From contig DTSJ01000055.1 in the NCBI GenBank assembly GCA_012965445.1, positions 1 through 5,301 on the forward strand: a stretch of DNA of 5,301 nucleotides, given 5' to 3'. This document shows positions 1-5,301 of this stretch, in pieces. The notes below the pieces were generated by a model, which was given only the letters and a program-made list of their open reading frames with translations, ran no database searches and was not told the origin of the DNA. Made by a program: the position numbers and the translations under genes. The first letter of the stretch is position 1. Each line of letters starts with the position of its first letter. The stretch is from Candidatus Hydrogenedentota bacterium. GTDB taxonomy: Bacteria; Hydrogenedentota; Hydrogenedentia; Hydrogenedentiales; GCA-2746185.

Positions 1-1
1 C

Positions 2-409
2 AACCGCGCGGAGGCTTTCGCGATGGCCGGCATTTACCCAACATCTCCTGTGCTGCCTATCGAGCAAGACCAAGCGCTTATGGAAGTAGTGGCTCAACTT
101 CAGTCAAAGTGGTCCCCGGATTTCTTGCTTATTACTTTGGGGGGTGAGGGAATGGCTCTGTTTCAAGATGGTCAGCCTGCTCACCACATTCCGACCCGCG
201 CCAGGGAAGTTTTCGATGTCTCCGGCGCGGGCGATACCGTCATCTCCTCGTTCGTGCTTGGCCTGCTTGCCGAGGCGACACCGGACGAGGCCGCGGCCAT
301 CTCGAATCACGCGGCGGGGGTCGTGGTATCGAAAGTCGGTACTGCAACGGTCTCGTCCGAAGAACTAATACATGCTTTTGCGCAAGATGACGGATCTTCG
401 GCGACATGA
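2..409 (+). CDS. hldA: D-glycero-beta-D-manno-heptose-7-phosphate kinase, C-terminal part (PfkB family), cut by the window edge
   Basis: The reading frame is open from base 2 to the TGA at 407-409 and gives 135 residues with no start of its own. The first residues, NRAEAF, fit the conserved (TP)N-x-x-E segment of RfaE1 kinases, so the gene begins left of the window and the ATG at 23 is internal. The tail carries the PfkB signature 2, DVSGAGDTVI, with GAGD encoded at 224-235. Its Asp is the catalytic base and the glycines form the anion hole. The run NHAAGVVVSKVGTATVSSEEL near the end is typical of the heptokinase branch (RfaE domain I, HldA/HldE). Known role: cytoplasmic ATP-dependent phosphorylation of heptose 7-phosphate at C1, on the way to ADP-heptose for LPS core. 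The protein stops right after the kinase fold, with no nucleotidyltransferase domain, so it is the monofunctional form and a separate HldC is expected elsewhere. The stop overlaps the gmhB start (ATGA), which supports an operon. The exact symbol (hldA versus rfaE1) is a naming choice. Confidence 0.88.
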   Translation, partial: NRAEAFAMAGIYPTSPVLPIEQDQALMEVVAQLQSKWSPDFLLITLGGEGMALFQDGQPAHHIPTRAREVFDVSGAGDTVISSFVLGLLAEATPDEAAAISNHAAGVVVSKVGTATVSSEELIHAFAQDDGSSAT

Positions 410-921
410 ATAAGGCTGTGTTTCTTGACAGGGACGGCACGGTCGTTGAACACGTTCACTACTTGAAAAATGCGGATGATGTGCGTCTCGTATCGAAGTG
501 CGCCGAGGCATTGAAGCTGGCTCGTAATGCCGGATATCTTCTGATTGTAATCAGCAATCAATCCATCGTCGGTCGTGGAACTGGAACCAGCGCAGAGGTA
601 AATGCATGCAACGCGCGCATGAGAGACCTGCTTCGGGCTGAGGGGGTTGAGCTGGATTTGGTTTTATTTTGCCCTCATACGCCGGAGGATGGATGCGGAT
701 GCCGAAAACCGCGGCCGGGTATGCTTGTAAAGGCCGCCGAAGATCTTGCGATAGATCTTGCAGAATCAGTAATGATAGGGGACAATGTGACGGATATGGA
801 GGCAGGAGAAAACGCGGGTTGCAGGCTGAATTTGTATCTCAATACTCGCGAAGCGAGGGATGATCGAGCGTGTTTTGACACACTGCTGAGTGCTGTTGAG
901 TACTCGCTGAGTAGTTGTTGA
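406..921 (+). CDS. gmhB: D-glycero-beta-D-manno-heptose 1,7-bisphosphate 7-phosphatase (HAD family)
   Basis: This 171-residue protein, near the usual GmhB length of about 180-190, removes the C7 phosphate from heptose 1,7-bisphosphate in the cytoplasm. That is the step after the kinase encoded just upstream. All HAD motifs are visible: DRDGT at residues 8-12 (nucleophile D8, acid/base D10), the motif II Ser in SNQS at 50-53, K101 in RKP, and GDNVTD at 125-130 (Mg-binding D126 and D130). The zinc-binding loop typical of GmhB and histidinol-phosphate phosphatases is present as C89-x-H91 followed by C97-x-C99. The related HisB-N phosphatase is the main alternative, but the neighbouring heptokinase favours GmhB. 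The ATG at 406 sits in an ATGA overlap with the upstream stop. There is no strong ribosome binding site, so translational coupling is likely. The TGA stop at 919-921 directly abuts the stop of the opposing gene, leaving no room for a terminator between the two. Confidence 0.93.
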   Translation: MNKAVFLDRDGTVVEHVHYLKNADDVRLVSKCAEALKLARNAGYLLIVISNQSIVGRGTGTSAEVNACNARMRDLLRAEGVELDLVLFCPHTPEDGCGCRKPRPGMLVKAAEDLAIDLAESVMIGDNVTDMEAGENAGCRLNLYLNTREARDDRACFDTLLSAVEYSLSSC

Positions 922-1287
922 CTATCTGATTAGGTCTCCAACCCACCCAGACCTTCCGCAGGGATTCATCGCGATTGCGCCCGATATGATTTCGAACATA
1001 CGGGATAACCCGAAATCCACGGCATCGGGCGCGATGATGGCGAGCCTGTTGCTGGAGCCTCCGAGTATTTTCTTACAATATTCAGCATGTTCTCTCATTT
1101 CCTCACCAGTCACCTCTAATGAGGCGTGAGACAAATCAGAGACGATATTTGTGGTGTCATCGAAGTCCGGATTCGAGAACAGGGCATCCACTCCGTCAAT
1201 CAATTGTTCAAGGGACATCTCACCGTATCGGTGAATCACGGCGAGGTGCATCGCTCGATTTATACTAATGTCGGAATGCGGTTTCAC
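922..1287 (-). CDS. small STAS/SEC14-like hypothetical protein
   Basis: The GTG start at 1285-1287 gives 121 residues. I prefer it because AGGATGAGGG lies 4-10 bases upstream and because the first predicted strand begins a few residues later. An upstream in-frame ATG at 1327-1329 would add 14 hydrophilic residues but has no recognisable ribosome binding site. The sequence alternates strands and helices: a strand ending in YGEMS, a helix (LEQLIDGVDALF), NPDFDDTTNIVSDLSHA (strand, Asp turn), a helix containing EEMREHAEYCKK, then NRLAIIAPDAVDFGLSRMFEII. The pattern of NPDF, a V-x-DL strand and a late A-P-x-D...FGLSRMFE block resembles small single-domain STAS/SEC14-like proteins of unknown function common in proteobacteria. 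This is recalled family resemblance, not a database match. There is no signal peptide, no membrane segment and no catalytic motif I can name. The last 15 residues (from MNPCGRS) do not look like the usual final strand-helix of such proteins. Its role is unknown. Confidence 0.7.
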   Translation of the reverse strand: MKPHSDISINRAMHLAVIHRYGEMSLEQLIDGVDALFSNPDFDDTTNIVSDLSHASLEVTGEEMREHAEYCKKILGGSSNRLAIIAPDAVDFGLSRMFEIISGAIAMNPCGRSGWVGDLIR

Positions 1288-1291
1288 GCTA

Positions 1292-1301
1292 CCCTCATCC
1301 T
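1292..1301 (-). promoter_or_regulatory. ribosome binding site deciding the GTG start of the STAS-like gene
   Basis: Read on the minus strand, AGGATGAGGG ends 4 bases before the GTG at 1287. GAGG and AGGA both pair with the 16S anti-Shine-Dalgarno at usable spacing. No comparable purine run precedes the alternative ATG at 1329, which is why the shorter protein is preferred. Confidence 0.5.
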
Positions 1302-1367
1302 TCTTAGAGTGTTCATTTTCTGGACACATCAGTATCAGGGTAGCACGTTGACTCTCGGCTGTTTATA

Positions 1368-1475
1368 CTAAATCTCTCGGTAGGGAATGATTGCCGGGGT
1401 GGCGATGGCTCCATTTGATAGTTTTCCGTCTTCGCGAATGAAATCCACTTCTGCCTGCACTAAGCTTTTCCCGGC
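1368..1475 (-). pseudogene. 3' remnant of a PaaI-type hotdog-fold thioesterase
   Basis: The gap below the symporter gene is not random. Reading on the minus strand from about 1475 to a TAG at 1368-1370 gives some 35 residues, containing AGKSLVQAEVDFIREDG and then KLSNGAIATPAIIPYREI. This matches the shape of the end of PaaI/YbgC-type acyl-CoA thioesterases: a G-K/R-x-L strand, an A-E-V-x-x strand, a D/E-D-G-K/R-L turn and a closing G-x-A-T-x-x-I-I-P strand. The N-terminal two-thirds, including the catalytic helix, is absent. The same frame meets a stop at 1500-1502, inside actP, and there is no plausible start. It lies in a different frame from actP, so it is not a read-through tail. The most likely history is that a thioesterase gene once stood downstream of actP and a deletion removed all but its 3' end. 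I am fairly sure of the protein-like pattern and less sure of the family. Confidence 0.55.
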
Positions 1476-1476
1476 A

Positions 1477-3237
1477 CTATTCGTGGCCTTCGTCGAGTAC
1501 TATCGCCGGGCCGGCATGGTCGGGCAGGCGAAGCGACTGGACGATATCCTGGACTTCTTGGGGCGGGGGCGGCGTGACAGCGGACACCGCAATCGTCACA
1601 GCAAAGTTTAACAGCATGCCGATCGCACCGATGCCCTCCGCGGAAATTCCGAAGCACCAGTACGACCAGCCGAAGAATTTTACGCCGATGATGTACGTGG
1701 AGGTGAAGACGAGCCCCGTGACCATTCCCGCGATCGCGCCTTCCCGGTTTACGCGCGTGCTGAAAATACCGAGAAGGATGACGGGGAAGAAACTTGATGC
1801 CGCGAGTCCGAATGCGAACGCAACAACCTGCGCTACGAAGCCGGGCGGGTTTACGCCGAAATATCCAGCGACGAATACGGCCGCCAGTACCATCAGTCGA
1901 CCTACGAACACGCGCTTGGCTTCTGTTGCCTCCGGGTTTATCATCCGAAAATAAATATCGTGCGCCAGCGAGCTTGAAATGACCAACAGGAGACCAGCGG
2001 CAGTCGACAACGCAGCGGCAAGACCACCCGCAGCGACAAGTGCGATCACCCAGGGCGCAAGACCCGCTACTTCGGGGGTGGAGAGGACGACAATGTCTTT
2101 GTGGACTACAACTTCGTTCTGCGCTTCATCTTTTACGAATTGTACGATTCCGTCTCCGTTTTTATCTTCGAATGTCAGCAGGCCTGTTTTCTGCCACGAA
2201 TTCGTCCATGCATAGTTTAGTTCATCACCCTCTTCACTGATTTTTGAAAGTGTGTAAACTTCTTTTCCATCTGTTTCTTCTGTATTCTGAGCAGCTTCTT
2301 GGCTTATTGAAGCTCCGTTCAAGGAGGTCAGAAGGTTATAACGCGCAAATACCGCCAGTGCCGGAGCCGTTGTATAGAGGAGCGCGATAAAAATGAGTGC
2401 CCAAACGGCTGAATACCGGGCAGCGCGTACGTTCGGTACAGTATAAAAGCGAACGATTACGTGAGGGAGCCCTGCGGTTCCAACCATTAATGCGACGGTG
2501 ATACAGAACACGTCGGTCATGGTTTTGCCCTGGAAGGGCTGAGTAAATTCGGTGAAGCCGAGGTCTACCTGGATTTGATTGAGCCGTTCTACGATAGTGC
2601 TTGTGGTCAACGCTATCTGGGGGATAGGGATACCGGTCAGTTTGAAGGCGATTGCGCATGATGGGATTAGGAAGGCTGTGATGAGTACACCGTATTGTGC
2701 GACCTGGGTCCAGGTGATGCCTTTCATGCCGCCTAGTAGAGCGAAAAAGGCTACGATGAACATGCCGATGATAACGCCAATTCGGATGTCAACCCCCAGG
2801 AAGCGACTGAATACGATGCCGACGCCTGACATCTGTCCGGCAACATAGGTGATTGAGACGAATACAGCGCAGATTACCGCGACGATTCGGGCGACGTCGG
2901 AGTAGTAGCGGGTGCCGACGAAATCGGGCACGGTGTATTGGCCGAATTTTCGGAGGTAGGGGGCTAGAAGCAACGCGAGCAATACGTAGCCGCCTGTCCA
3001 GCCCATAAGGTATACCGTTCCGTCATAGCCCATGGTTGATATGAGTCCGGCCATCGAAATAAAGGAGGCAGCCGACATCCAGTCGGCGGCGGTTGCTGCG
3101 CCGTTTGCTATCGCGGGAACGCCTTGGCCTGCTACGTAGAATCCGGCGGATTCATTGACGCGGGAACGCCAGCCGATATACAAATACGTACTAAAGGTTA
3201 TGAAGACGAAAAGGAAGGTCCAGTTTTCGGTACTCAT
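1477..3237 (-). CDS. sodium:solute symporter large subunit (SSS family, VC_2705 type)
   Basis: This 586-residue inner-membrane protein should couple Na+ entry to uptake of a small solute. It is related to the acetate permease ActP, but the substrate cannot be read from sequence. Many hydrophobic helices alternate with short loops. SSS hallmarks are AADWMSAASFISMAG at residues 50-64, the signature-like GTAGLPHVIVRFYTVPNVRAAR at 253-274, and AAALSTAAGLLLVISSS at 407-423, the helix that carries Na+ site residues in this fold. Residues about 300-393 form a long acidic extramembrane loop with a calcium-loop-like motif, DKNGDGIVQF (358-367). From memory this insert is usual in the subfamily that pairs with DUF4212 partners and absent from classical ActP. 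The ATG overlaps the stop of the DUF4212 gene by 4 bases (ATGA), and GGAG lies 7 bases upstream. The C-terminus (residues 555-586, PPPPQEVQDIV then a short acidic tail) looks complete. Sure of family and pairing, unsure of substrate. Confidence 0.93.
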   Translation of the reverse strand: MSTENWTFLFVFITFSTYLYIGWRSRVNESAGFYVAGQGVPAIANGAATAADWMSAASFISMAGLISTMGYDGTVYLMGWTGGYVLLALLLAPYLRKFGQYTVPDFVGTRYYSDVARIVAVICAVFVSITYVAGQMSGVGIVFSRFLGVDIRIGVIIGMFIVAFFALLGGMKGITWTQVAQYGVLITAFLIPSCAIAFKLTGIPIPQIALTTSTIVERLNQIQVDLGFTEFTQPFQGKTMTDVFCITVALMVGTAGLPHVIVRFYTVPNVRAARYSAVWALIFIALLYTTAPALAVFARYNLLTSLNGASISQEAAQNTEETDGKEVYTLSKISEEGDELNYAWTNSWQKTGLLTFEDKNGDGIVQFVKDEAQNEVVVHKDIVVLSTPEVAGLAPWVIALVAAGGLAAALSTAAGLLLVISSSLAHDIYFRMINPEATEAKRVFVGRLMVLAAVFVAGYFGVNPPGFVAQVVAFAFGLAASSFFPVILLGIFSTRVNREGAIAGMVTGLVFTSTYIIGVKFFGWSYWCFGISAEGIGAIGMLLNFAVTIAVSAVTPPPPQEVQDIVQSLRLPDHAGPAIVLDEGHE

Positions 3238-3512
3238 TCGGACGCTCCCGTATCATCATGATGATACTTCTTATCGAGCGTGTCCATTCGCTTCGCGTAA
3301 ACGATGATGAGAACTATGAACACGTAGATTGCGCCCTGGTGCGCCATCCAGAATCCGAAAGGCACGCCGAAAAACTGAATCTTATTCAACGCTTCAACGA
3401 ACAGGATGCCGCATCCATAGGAGACGAATGCCCATACGGCGAGCAGTTGCGCAATCAGCCGCTTGTTTGCGGCCCAGTACCCTTTGTCTTCTTCAGTAAT
3501 CTTATCGCTCAT
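3234..3512 (-). CDS. DUF4212 protein, small subunit of the sodium:solute symporter
   Basis: This 92-residue protein has two membrane helices, at about residues 18-40 and 48-73, with a charged N-terminus and a His/Asp-rich tail (KKYHHDDTGASE). The core WAFVSYGCGILF, then FFGVPFGFWMAHQGAIYVF and IVYAKRMDTLD, is the pattern of DUF4212, known as the putative solute:sodium symporter small subunit, which is almost always encoded directly before a VC_2705-type large subunit. That is the arrangement here: its TGA shares four bases with the symporter ATG. The two proteins probably assemble in the inner membrane. What the small subunit contributes is not established as far as I know. The ATG at 3510-3512 is preceded by AGGGG six bases upstream (3519-3523), which supports this start. 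Confidence 0.93.
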   Translation of the reverse strand: MSDKITEEDKGYWAANKRLIAQLLAVWAFVSYGCGILFVEALNKIQFFGVPFGFWMAHQGAIYVFIVLIIVYAKRMDTLDKKYHHDDTGASE

Positions 3513-3554
3513 ACTGTACCCCTGTTCTCAGTTGACCCCGCGATTGAAGGAATG

Positions 3555-3584
3555 ACCATATCTCAGATAAGCCGGGGAATGCAA
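3555..3584 (-). promoter_or_regulatory. weak candidate promoter before the symporter operon
   Basis: The 104-base gap between the peptidase and DUF4212 genes (3513-3616) holds one poor sigma70-like pair on the minus strand: TTGCAT (3579-3584) and TATGGT (3555-3560), 18 bases apart. Neither box is close to consensus. It is recorded because the gap is long enough for a promoter and nothing better is visible. Co-transcription from the peptidase gene is equally possible. Confidence 0.2.
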
Positions 3585-3616
3585 CGCGCCTGGACGGATG
3601 CCCGGCAAAAACGAGT

Positions 3617-4927
3617 TTACTTCGCATGCATGTCCAGATAATCGACCGCGAGAGATGTCATAGCCCGAACCCCCGGCAGCAGGGCCGCTTCGTCAACGTA
3701 GAATTTCGGTGAATGGTTTACGATTGATTCTTCGCGCGGCACATCACGTGGACGCCCACCAATGAAGAAGAAAAATCCCGGCACCTCTTCCTGGAAAAAG
3801 GAGAAATCTTCCGCGCCGGTTACGCGCGGGGCTTCCTGTATGTAGTCCTTACCGTATACGCGCTCCAGGGTTGGGGTCATCTGGTTCGTCAATGTCGGAT
3901 CATTGAAGGTAACCGGAACGCCTTCGTAAATAGTCACTTCGGCCGTCGCACCGGCGCTCTGCGCGATGTTTGTTGCGGTGCGTTCAATGCGCTCATGTAT
4001 CTGTTTCTTCATGCCGGGGTCAAAGGTGCGAATCGTACCCATCATGTGTACGTCATCCGGGATGATGTTGTTGCGAACTCCTGCGTGAAAGGTTCCTATG
4101 CTGATAATTGCGGGTGCAAGAGTCGTATCAATCTGACGACTAGCGATAGTTTGAAGGCCCAGAACGATCTGCGAACCTACAACAATCGGATCAACGCCTT
4201 TCCATGGCTGAGCCGCGTGTGTTTGGCTGCCCGTGACCGAGATTTCAAATTTCTGGGCACTAGCCATCATTCCCATCGAGCGGAAGGCGACCTCTCCTAC
4301 TGCCCAACCCTGAGTAATATGAAGCCCGAAAATGGCATCGACATCTGGATTTTTGAGGGCACCTTCACGCACCATCATGTCCGCGCCGCCCTCTTCTCCG
4401 GTCGGTGCTCCCTCTTCGGCGGGTTGAAAAATGAACTTGACCGTTCCCTGAAGGTCGTCTTTCATACCCGCGAGAACTTCGGCGGTACCCATCAAGATTG
4501 CGACGTGATTGTCATGACCGCAGGCGTGCATGACACCGACCTCTTGACCATTATACTTCGATTTAACTTTCGATGCGTATGGCAAGTCAACGACTTCGAC
4601 TACGGGCAGCCCATCCATGTCTGCACGCAATGCGACCACAGGACCCGGCTTACCGCCTTTGAGAATGCCGACGACCCCTGTATGCGCGACACCCGTTTGG
4701 ACCTCGATACCCAGAGAACTCAAATGCTCGGCTACGAGTTTAGAGGTTCGGAACTCCCTGTTGCTGAGTTCGGGATGCTCATGGATATCACGTCGCCATG
4801 CGATGACTTTGTCTTCAATAAACTTAGCGTCGTTTTTGATCCTTTCATCATGTTTGCCTGCCTGGGCGGCGGCATGACCTGTGAACGTCAGTAATCCACA
4901 GCAGACGAGTGTACACCACATTTTCAT
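3617..4927 (-). CDS. secreted M20D-family metallopeptidase / amidohydrolase
   Basis: Taken from the ATG at 4925-4927, this is a 436-residue zinc hydrolase of the M20D group (hippurate hydrolase, IAA-amino acid hydrolase and N-acyl-amino-acid amidohydrolase relatives). It begins with a signal peptide, MKMWCTLVCCGLLTFTGHAAA, with likely cleavage after AAA before Q22, and no lipobox, so the mature enzyme should be periplasmic. Active-site landmarks are RADMDGLP at 101-108, MHACGHDNH at 133-141 (metal ligands C136 and H138), PAEEG at 169-173 (E171 general base, E172 ligand), GLH with H203, the dimerisation-domain segment GSQTHAAQPWKGVDP starting near 233, TGAEDFSFF at 370-378 and NHSPKF with H405. 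All five ligands expected from plant ILL2-type enzymes are present. Family members cleave N-acyl or conjugated amino acids; the true substrate is unknown. The frame is open to an ATG at 5017, but that extension crosses the terminator hairpin, lacks a ribosome binding site and buries the signal peptide. AAGGA 8 bases before 4927 supports the chosen start. The symporter operon follows 104 bases downstream. Confidence 0.92.
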   Translation of the reverse strand: MKMWCTLVCCGLLTFTGHAAAQAGKHDERIKNDAKFIEDKVIAWRRDIHEHPELSNREFRTSKLVAEHLSSLGIEVQTGVAHTGVVGILKGGKPGPVVALRADMDGLPVVEVVDLPYASKVKSKYNGQEVGVMHACGHDNHVAILMGTAEVLAGMKDDLQGTVKFIFQPAEEGAPTGEEGGADMMVREGALKNPDVDAIFGLHITQGWAVGEVAFRSMGMMASAQKFEISVTGSQTHAAQPWKGVDPIVVGSQIVLGLQTIASRQIDTTLAPAIISIGTFHAGVRNNIIPDDVHMMGTIRTFDPGMKKQIHERIERTATNIAQSAGATAEVTIYEGVPVTFNDPTLTNQMTPTLERVYGKDYIQEAPRVTGAEDFSFFQEEVPGFFFFIGGRPRDVPREESIVNHSPKFYVDEAALLPGVRAMTSLAVDYLDMHAK

Positions 4928-4935
4928 AACAACAA

Positions 4936-4940
4936 TCCTT
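4936..4940 (-). promoter_or_regulatory. ribosome binding site of the M20 peptidase gene
   Basis: AAGGA on the minus strand lies 8 bases before the ATG at 4927. It fixes the start at the methionine that opens the signal peptide rather than at the upstream in-frame ATG at 5017. Confidence 0.7.
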
Positions 4941-4978
4941 TTCAAGACTCTTTGATTGAATTCAGAATATAACAAAAA

Positions 4979-5014
4979 ACCGCCATTGAGTATAAGTACT
5001 GATTCAATGGCGGT
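4979..5014 (-). terminator. intrinsic terminator of the small gene at 5041-5280
   Basis: A perfect 11-base inverted repeat, ACCGCCATTGA (4979-4989) and TCAATGGCGGT (5004-5014), encloses a 14-base loop. On the minus strand the stem ends in GGCGGT and runs straight into a series of T residues (GGTTTTTTG, 4973-4980), the classic Rho-independent form. It begins 26 bases after the TAA of the upstream small gene. On the plus strand the stem is followed by CAAAA and then seven Ts, so weaker termination of antisense transcription is possible. Confidence 0.88.
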
Positions 5015-5017
5015 CAA
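4989..5017 (-). promoter_or_regulatory. sigma70-like promoter for the M20 peptidase gene, inside the terminator hairpin
   Basis: On the minus strand TTGACC (-35, 5012-5017) and TATACT (-10, 4989-4994) are separated by exactly 17 bases (4995-5011). Each box matches consensus at five of six positions. Transcription would begin near 4982, giving a leader of roughly 55 bases before the ATG at 4927. The -10 falls on the loop and stem edge and the -35 overlaps the base of the stem of the terminator. No other pair in the gap is as good; a TATATT at 4966-4971 lacks a fitting -35. Confidence 0.55.
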
Positions 5018-5040
5018 AATTTTTTTCTGGAGTAAACGGA

Positions 5041-5280
5041 TTAGAATGTAACAGGTTCCCGGGTTGTTCCTTCCGACTTCGGCTGGGGCAGCGCAATAAC
5101 GTCACCTTTGGTCAGCAACTCGCCATCATGGCTGTAAATCATGTATTTCTTGCACTTCCCTTCGCGACCTTCATCTTCGACGCAACCCTCAAGCGCCTTG
5201 CACCAGCCCTTCATATCCTCGCGATCCCATAGTTTCTGTTCTTTTTTCGTCAGGGTATGTCGCCACACTTTTTTCGCCAT
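5041..5280 (-). CDS. small cysteine-containing hypothetical protein
   Basis: I do not recognise this 79-residue protein. It starts with a basic stretch (MAKKVWRHTLTKKEQKLWDR), has three cysteines at 27, 33 and 43 within KGWCKALEGC and GKCKKY, then a likely beta hairpin (YMIYSHDGELLTKGDVIALP) and a polar tail ending REPVTF. There is no signal peptide and no membrane segment, so it should be cytoplasmic. The charge is high and mixed. Three cysteines could hold a metal or form a disulfide, but the spacing matches no zinc ribbon I know. It looks like a real gene: GGAG lies 7 bases before the ATG at 5278-5280, the frame is complete, and a strong terminator begins 26 bases past its TAA stop. It is therefore the last gene of its transcript. 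Whatever lies right of the window may be its operon partner. Confidence 0.75.
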   Translation of the reverse strand: MAKKVWRHTLTKKEQKLWDREDMKGWCKALEGCVEDEGREGKCKKYMIYSHDGELLTKGDVIALPQPKSEGTTREPVTF

Positions 5281-5287
5281 TTTTTTG

Positions 5288-5291
5288 CTCC
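5288..5291 (-). promoter_or_regulatory. ribosome binding site of the small hypothetical gene
   Basis: GGAG on the minus strand sits 7 bases before the ATG at 5280, separated by CAAAAAA. It supports both the start and the reality of the small gene. Confidence 0.65.
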
Positions 5292-5301
5292 ACTCGCCAG
5301 G

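Noticed and set aside
1348..1369. Plus-strand TTGACT...TATACT as a promoter
   Set aside because: The spacing is only 10 bases, and no plus-strand gene follows.
1259..1371. Two copies of TTTATACTAA at 1259-1268 and 1362-1371
   Set aside because: Only 10 bases are shared, the flanks do not extend the match, and one copy is inside the STAS-like gene while the other overlaps the end of the thioesterase remnant. Chance is the simplest explanation.
1352..1380. Direct repeat CTCTCGG at 1352-1358 and 1374-1380, 22 bases apart
   Set aside because: The two-turn spacing is operator-like, but a 7-base word is too short, and one copy lies in the remnant coding sequence. I see no promoter near it.
1387..1611. 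A 74-codon plus-strand frame beginning in the gap between actP and the STAS-like gene
   Set aside because: It runs antisense across the remnant and the 3' end of actP, has no recognisable domain, and lacks a ribosome binding site.
3571..3606. Inverted repeat GCCGGG/CCCGGC with a 24-base loop, downstream of the peptidase gene
   Set aside because: The stem is only 6 bases with a long loop. On the minus strand the T-run lies before the stem rather than after it, so it is not an intrinsic terminator.
3995..4894. A 299-codon open frame on the plus strand, antisense to the peptidase gene
   Set aside because: It lies wholly opposite conserved M20 active-site coding sequence. Its translation has no recognisable domain and is rich in His, Cys and Arg, as expected of a shadow frame, and no ribosome binding site precedes it.
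4928..5017. A 30-residue N-terminal extension of the M20 peptidase from an ATG at 5017
   Set aside because: It would place the coding start inside the terminator hairpin and upstream of the signal peptide, without a ribosome binding site. The start at 4927 has AAGGA and opens the signal peptide.

Overview
The window looks like chromosomal DNA of a Gram-negative bacterium, most likely a proteobacterium (possibly a marine gammaproteobacterium). The reasons are two enzymes of ADP-heptose synthesis for lipopolysaccharide at the left edge, a two-part Na+:solute symporter of the DUF4212/VC_2705 type, and a secreted M20 peptidase with a Gram-negative signal peptide. Taxonomy below phylum is a guess. 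I see no tRNA, rRNA, CRISPR array, insertion sequence or phage gene.

Layout. Positions 1-921, plus strand: the 3' part of a PfkB-type heptose-7-phosphate kinase (hldA/rfaE1-like), whose stop overlaps the start of gmhB, the heptose bisphosphate phosphatase. These are two consecutive steps of one pathway, probably read from one mRNA that starts left of the window. Positions 922-5280, minus strand, reading right to left: a small cysteine-containing protein of unknown function (5280-5041); a strong hairpin terminator with a good sigma70-type promoter inside it (about 4979-5017); a periplasmic M20D amidohydrolase (4927-3617); the small and large subunits of a sodium:solute symporter with a 4-base overlap (3512-3234 and 3237-1477); a short 3' remnant of a PaaI-type hotdog thioesterase (about 1475-1368); and a small STAS/SEC14-like protein (about 1287-922). 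The stop codon of that last gene abuts the gmhB stop with no base between them.

How the genes may work together. The kinase/phosphatase pair feeds LPS core assembly. The amidohydrolase, exported to the periplasm, and the adjacent Na+ symporter could form a cleave-and-import pair (release of an amino acid or organic acid from an N-acyl conjugate, then uptake). This is inferred from gene order only. No terminator is visible between them, so partial co-transcription is possible.

Most of the window is ordinary metabolism and transport. I did not find a convincing undescribed system. The points most worth a second look are the promoter nested in the terminator hairpin, the thioesterase remnant and the unrecognised small protein.
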